IMG/VR virus record: IMGVR_UViG_3300010354_000591
Coordinates: 1 to 25,118 of that record
Reading direction: 5' to 3' (one strand)
Source of the DNA: a virus
DNA length: 25,118 nucleotides
Shown: positions 23,701 to 25,118 of the stretch, piece after piece
Position numbering within the stretch: position 1 is the stretch's first letter
How the letters are laid out: every line of letters begins with the position of its first letter
Notes under the pieces: generated by a model
Told to the model about the DNA's origin: nothing
Databases searched by the model: none
Seen by the model: the letters and a program-made list of their open reading frames with translations, nothing else
Program-made: the position numbers and the translations under genes

Positions 23701-24899
23701 CCGCTTTGTGTATAACTTCCATTCAACATGAAAATTTGGAAGCATGAAACAATCTGTACATAAGCATCGTTGATAACACGCCATCCTGTACCTCCAAAGC
23801 TCAACATGGTAAATGCGTTGGCAACCATCGACTTGCCTTGTTCAGGTGCTGGTCCGCTTACAGGATTTTCTGCTTCAATTTGATTCTGCGGTGTATTTGG
23901 AGTTACAACTTTACTACCATCAACTAGACATCCGCTGGCACCTAAGAAACTAATCAACGAACAATTTTGAATATATGGTGATTGACTAATTAAAGGTTTG
24001 GTAGTCGGCATATTGGTATAACCAGTTCTGCTACAATTTGTATCTAATGGGTCATCGAACGCTACAGCATAAGCAAATGTAGTAGTTGGGACGCCGCCAG
24101 ACAGTGCATCTCTAAATGTAAATTCTCCAAAATATGTGCTGTTACGAACACGTAACATATCAAGGCCAGGATTTAAAGGTCTTATGTTTACCGAACGAAG
24201 ACTATCTCCTAACACGGTTACGTTATCTGGAACTATGATAGGATTATTTTCATAATAGTCTCCAGCTGATACCATAATGTTAATACGTTGTCCATTAGGT
24301 ATTCCTCCCGATGTATACACTAATCCTGAAGCAATTTGTAATGCTCTTTTTAAAGTCAATACCGGTGCTGTAATACCGTCATTGGCATCATTGCCTTTTT
24401 GTGCTGATACATATACACGATTTCCACCGAATGTATCAGCATCTGCCCAACCCAATACTCCGCTTCCGTTTGTGTAAAGTAGTTGTCCCACATCTCCGTC
24501 TGTGGTAGGTAATGTTAATGTATAGCTAGCTGCTAAATTATCTGGCGCTTTTATAGCAGCATGATTAATACCATTTGCTGTTAGTTCTCTTAATTGGAGT
24601 TGTTTAGCGTCACGTATGCTAGTGTCTTGAGTAAATCCTACGTGGGTAGATGTTATCTCACTAACTGTGGTTCCGTCTACAACTACGTTTATCAAGCCAT
24701 TAGCGCCAGTATCAGTTACAGTTACATTAGTATCATTTTTAAAAATTGTTGAAGTAATATCTAAGATATCGTCATTATCTTTTTTAACATATACTTTACC
24801 ATCTGCGGTATTAAGCGCAAATTCTCCAGGGTCCATTTGTGCTGCGGTTGGTGCGCTTCCTGCAGTACTACTTCTTTTGTGTTTAATTTTAGTTGCCAT
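17712..24899 (-). CDS. Giant tail fibre protein (2395 aa)
   Basis: The N-terminus (1-43: MATKIKHKRSSTAGSAPTAA, then DPGEFALNTADGKVYVKKD) is the common fibre attachment domain of phage fibres, resembling the Mtd N-terminal type. Residues about 155-450 (NRVYVSAQKGNDANDGI, LTLKRALQIAS, NVTVLGDSLRSVNIRP) look like a right-handed beta-helix of the pectate-lyase kind. Then come several modules with H-G-F/L-x2-GD-x-V at residues about 508, 1115, 1429, 1507 and 1889. Such modules are often reported in phage fibres as FCCH-like. Late repeats (GTINLTSDVTTGTVNLYTG) lead to a globular C-terminus (TYRSAKFTIQIECTAGTDVG ... KVRTVRYLNTV). Its size suits a long or proximal tail fibre. AGGA lies ten bases before the ATG. 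No endosialidase or lyase active site is recognisable. Confidence 0.85.
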   Translation of the reverse strand: MATKIKHKRSSTAGSAPTAAQMDPGEFALNTADGKVYVKKDNDDILDITSTIFKNDTNVTVTDTGANGLINVVVDGTTVSEITSTHVGFTQDTSIRDAKQLQLRELTANGINHAAIKAPDNLAASYTLTLPTTDGDVGQLLYTNGSGVLGWADADTFGGNRVYVSAQKGNDANDGITAPVLTLKRALQIASGLVYTSGGIPNGQRINIMVSAGDYYENNPIIVPDNVTVLGDSLRSVNIRPLNPGLDMLRVRNSTYFGEFTFRDALSGGVPTTTFAYAVAFDDPLDTNCSRTGYTNMPTTKPLISQSPYIQNCSLISFLGASGCLVDGSKVVTPNTPQNQIEAENPVSGPAPEQGKSMVANAFTMLSFGGTGWRVINDAYVQIVSCFQIFMLNGSYTQSGGYCSITNSATNFGLYALRAAGYSPNAFAFDKGYIGTTGTVGSTQTITAFGFSRPNGPVEEFITRIYDPSTNADLTSSYKNNLPSFLEVSFNAATDVNPTTNVFTVASHGFNNGDQVTYDTNGGTDIGGIYNGDVFWIKYLTSNTFSLCFDDSLTKDVDITFVGAGTQKFRKQDYEMYVGDVLETHNSFQTLTLATGSGSGYVFNPGDVITGLTGGLPNNAYVYSYNAGTRELVVSINKVTIGITETRNQFAASSTIVTRNGSGVSYTVSVALARTDLYGAVFEVFPTIVGGSFTSTATLPGKKIWFHRPSITNSSAHTWEYAGSGTDYNALPQNGGQTREEYEQVSQNGGRVYTSGTNELGDFKVGNFIRAYNRTGNVTFTNKITVDTLDVLRLGVGGVTVETISTDIDLGENEVGGPKDSRISTQLAVYSYAQTHLGNVLDKNVSTNAVPGSLVQLNSNGQINTDLIPTNRSFTNFSSNGLDGRLYQIDDIPASDMLGGDIATESFQQQELTVSSAITASVGSTIIQTTGNTATTAITSGTNSFTVTHSGAVTVTKDTYVLLEGVTPAAYNGVWLVNRSSAGSFEVFTNINPGTATVQGTIYYGGASGILKATYTSATNIIVGSVFGTFNTPFVTGGSTLIINSDRTPSDSNTTVTVSTAPAASASTANYFLRASTSSQYLILDPAASPTYTNTTISTAFRYNNNVYMKTSANHNFTSGNAVKINAATDSYDDTEYITVLDADEFYYSNVAADSATSASTTATASLAGATSATTMTGSVAAASLTGTIATGQFVFDTAGTIPKGSKITTVNMAVDPRTFTITFPTASTVAATTTATLKFFTPAAETGTVRSVLTASDSLSQGEFKELRLGVITAVNNLTGLTGGSGYVNGVYYRVPLTNVTGSGVCALADITVAAGAVTNVDIVFGGAGYSNSAGSNTLSANNTFLGGTGSGFQITISAVEKRVYLDLFGGQTFVATSGAPDFVEHNSSVVATFSATGTVTATFDATATGSGGGVDTLLNRITTLAAHGFTSGDPVQYNPGVDPAVGGLITNNVYYAKVINSTTLELYTNYTLSTIVALTTSTGAGHTLTRKTVDIVNNTFSVPGHGFVTGDAFRIVGSDLPYESGVQIGQNTFWFVGSVTTNSFTVHPLRADALSSVGGVVLGEGNLTATGSGNITVVKASIKVIGTVNTSSSTRSNWNSLVTTNIDASNIISGIIATSRLATGTANSSTFLRGDSIWSTAVKSAQLAAGSALSLTGSGSSPFYGDLTFDVTKVDKTGGSAGYSTMGVASFNTTQFSVGTGDSLTAGQVLIKAGVVDAGTLDTYDSSYFLNPSNLTSNVPVNRGGTNIASYGIGDMLYASAAQTLNPLSIGVANTIMTSTGSAPQWSSSLTVAEYVNITGDQFGSSTSGAASLFNNSVRAVNIGGDAEAVYIGSNAATESLTTNVKSYTTGGSSTVSVTANIGINIAISTVARNGSNVATIVTAANHGLTNGDTVTIVCSSDSNFNTVNAAVTVTNSTTFTYSNTGSTVTTTAGVGDVYIGAVGINLSSASASGQAFLIYTGYPVTIRPGMLVQGSSFIPANTYVTGYDNSRIYLSAALTGIIAASAPIAFTDTCKSLGLNTGDQITVATSGVANINGTWPITSAGLLSKSFTFKITSATTQTNLARAGTIVKESTLVIRNRNVTIGSSEASATPVASVIKGENGVGTNIAGAALTVRPGLSTGNATGGVINFQTGTTGTTGDTTQTVTTRMTLAESSGSTTLNLTTAMAIANVFNTNATTVNFAGAATTLALANTGTSARTINVATAATGAASTLTFGGAVTGNIVKINSTAAGTINLTSDVTTGTVNLYTGTTTGTINIGSTGSSGTTVKVGNSAVINDLLHITSHETASITSAAATVVSSFATATYRSAKFTIQIECTAGTDVGKYQVSEILMIHDGTTASITDFAVIKTGNNNLVTFTADISAPNARLLAQATAGNTIKVRTVRYLNTV

Positions 24900-24918
24900 G
24901 TTATTATCCTATATAGGT

Positions 24919-24966
24919 GTGGGTCAAGTCTTACGACGCCCTGTGGGTCAAGTCTTACGACGCCCT
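24919..24966. repeat. Perfect 24-bp tandem direct repeat, two copies
   Basis: Units 24919-24942 and 24943-24966 are identical (each starts GTGGGTCAAG and ends ACGACGCCCT). They fill the spacer between the stop of the upstream gene (24968) and the ribosome-binding site of the giant fibre gene. They are clearly richer in G+C than their surroundings. Each unit contains GTCTTACGAC, which can fold as a short hairpin. Function unknown. Confidence 0.9.
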
Positions 24967-24967
24967 A

Positions 24968-25118
24968 TTAATAACTTCCGCCGTCAATTACGTCTGTCCA
25001 TGTAGGTACGTTGCTGCCATCGGTTGTCAAAATTCCATAACTTGTTGTTGCATTACTACCTGGATTGCTTGCTGCTGTTACTAACAATCCGCTGGTATTA
25101 TTTCCGTATATTACTCCA
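24968..25118 (-). CDS. Virion structural/fibre protein, C-terminal fragment
   Basis: An open frame on the minus strand enters from the right edge and ends at TAA (24968-24970), closely followed in frame by TAG. The last 50 residues include GNNTSGLLVTAASNPGSN, SYGILTTDGSN and the end WTDVIDGGSY. This Gly/Ser/Thr-rich ending is typical of fibre or other structural proteins of marine T4-like phages. It lies just upstream of the giant fibre gene, in the same direction, so it is probably another member of the fibre cassette. The start and domain layout are outside the window. Confidence 0.7.
   Translation of the reverse strand, partial: GVIYGNNTSGLLVTAASNPGSNATTSYGILTTDGSNVPTWTDVIDGGSY

Noticed and set aside
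24900-24966. TTGACC in the 24-bp repeats considered as a -35 element for the giant fibre gene.
   Set aside because: The nearest -10-like GATAAT is only about 13 bases away from the second copy and far too distant from the first, so no acceptable spacing exists.

Overview
The window looks like part of a tailed-phage genome of the T4-like myovirus type, most similar in gene content to the marine T4-like phages of cyanobacteria and pelagic bacteria. The support is a set of T4-family structural proteins: the tail sheath gp18 N-terminus, a gp13-like neck protein, gp14 neck protein and gp15 tail-sheath stabiliser. With these are the T4 gp1 nucleotide kinase, TATAAATA-type late promoter boxes, AT-rich DNA and a very large tail-fibre cassette. 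No photosynthesis gene, tRNA or other host-specific gene is visible, so the host cannot be named.

Left part (1-5904) is a mosaic with four changes of strand. The sheath gene runs leftward off the edge. A small zinc-finger/HNH-like gene runs rightward. The dNMP kinase, an unknown 127-aa protein and the gp13-like neck protein run leftward. gp14, gp15 and a Nudix hydrolase run rightward. gp13-like and gp14 diverge from a 38-bp spacer where two late -10 boxes abut as an inverted pair. The kinase has a separate sigma70-like promoter with a perfect TTGACA.

Right part (5901-25118) is one leftward block of fibre and adhesin genes. In transcription order it holds: the end of an upstream structural gene; a 24-bp tandem repeat; a 2395-aa fibre; a 1207-aa fibre built partly from 42-residue repeats; six LamG (jelly-roll) adhesin-like proteins sharing one N-terminal and one C-terminal signature; two tiny cysteine-rich proteins that bracket five of the six adhesins; and a 198-aa structural protein with its own late box. 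From the 1207-aa fibre through the 64-aa protein, all but one of the junctions overlap, abut or are separated by a single base, pointing to one translationally coupled polycistron.

Together the genes would complete the head-tail neck (gp13-like/gp14/gp15), build the contractile sheath (gp18), supply nucleotides (gp1) and equip the particle with an unusually large set of host-recognition proteins. No DNA packaging, replication or lysis genes are in the window. Almost all sequence is coding; the longest gene-free stretch is about 110 bases (180-289).
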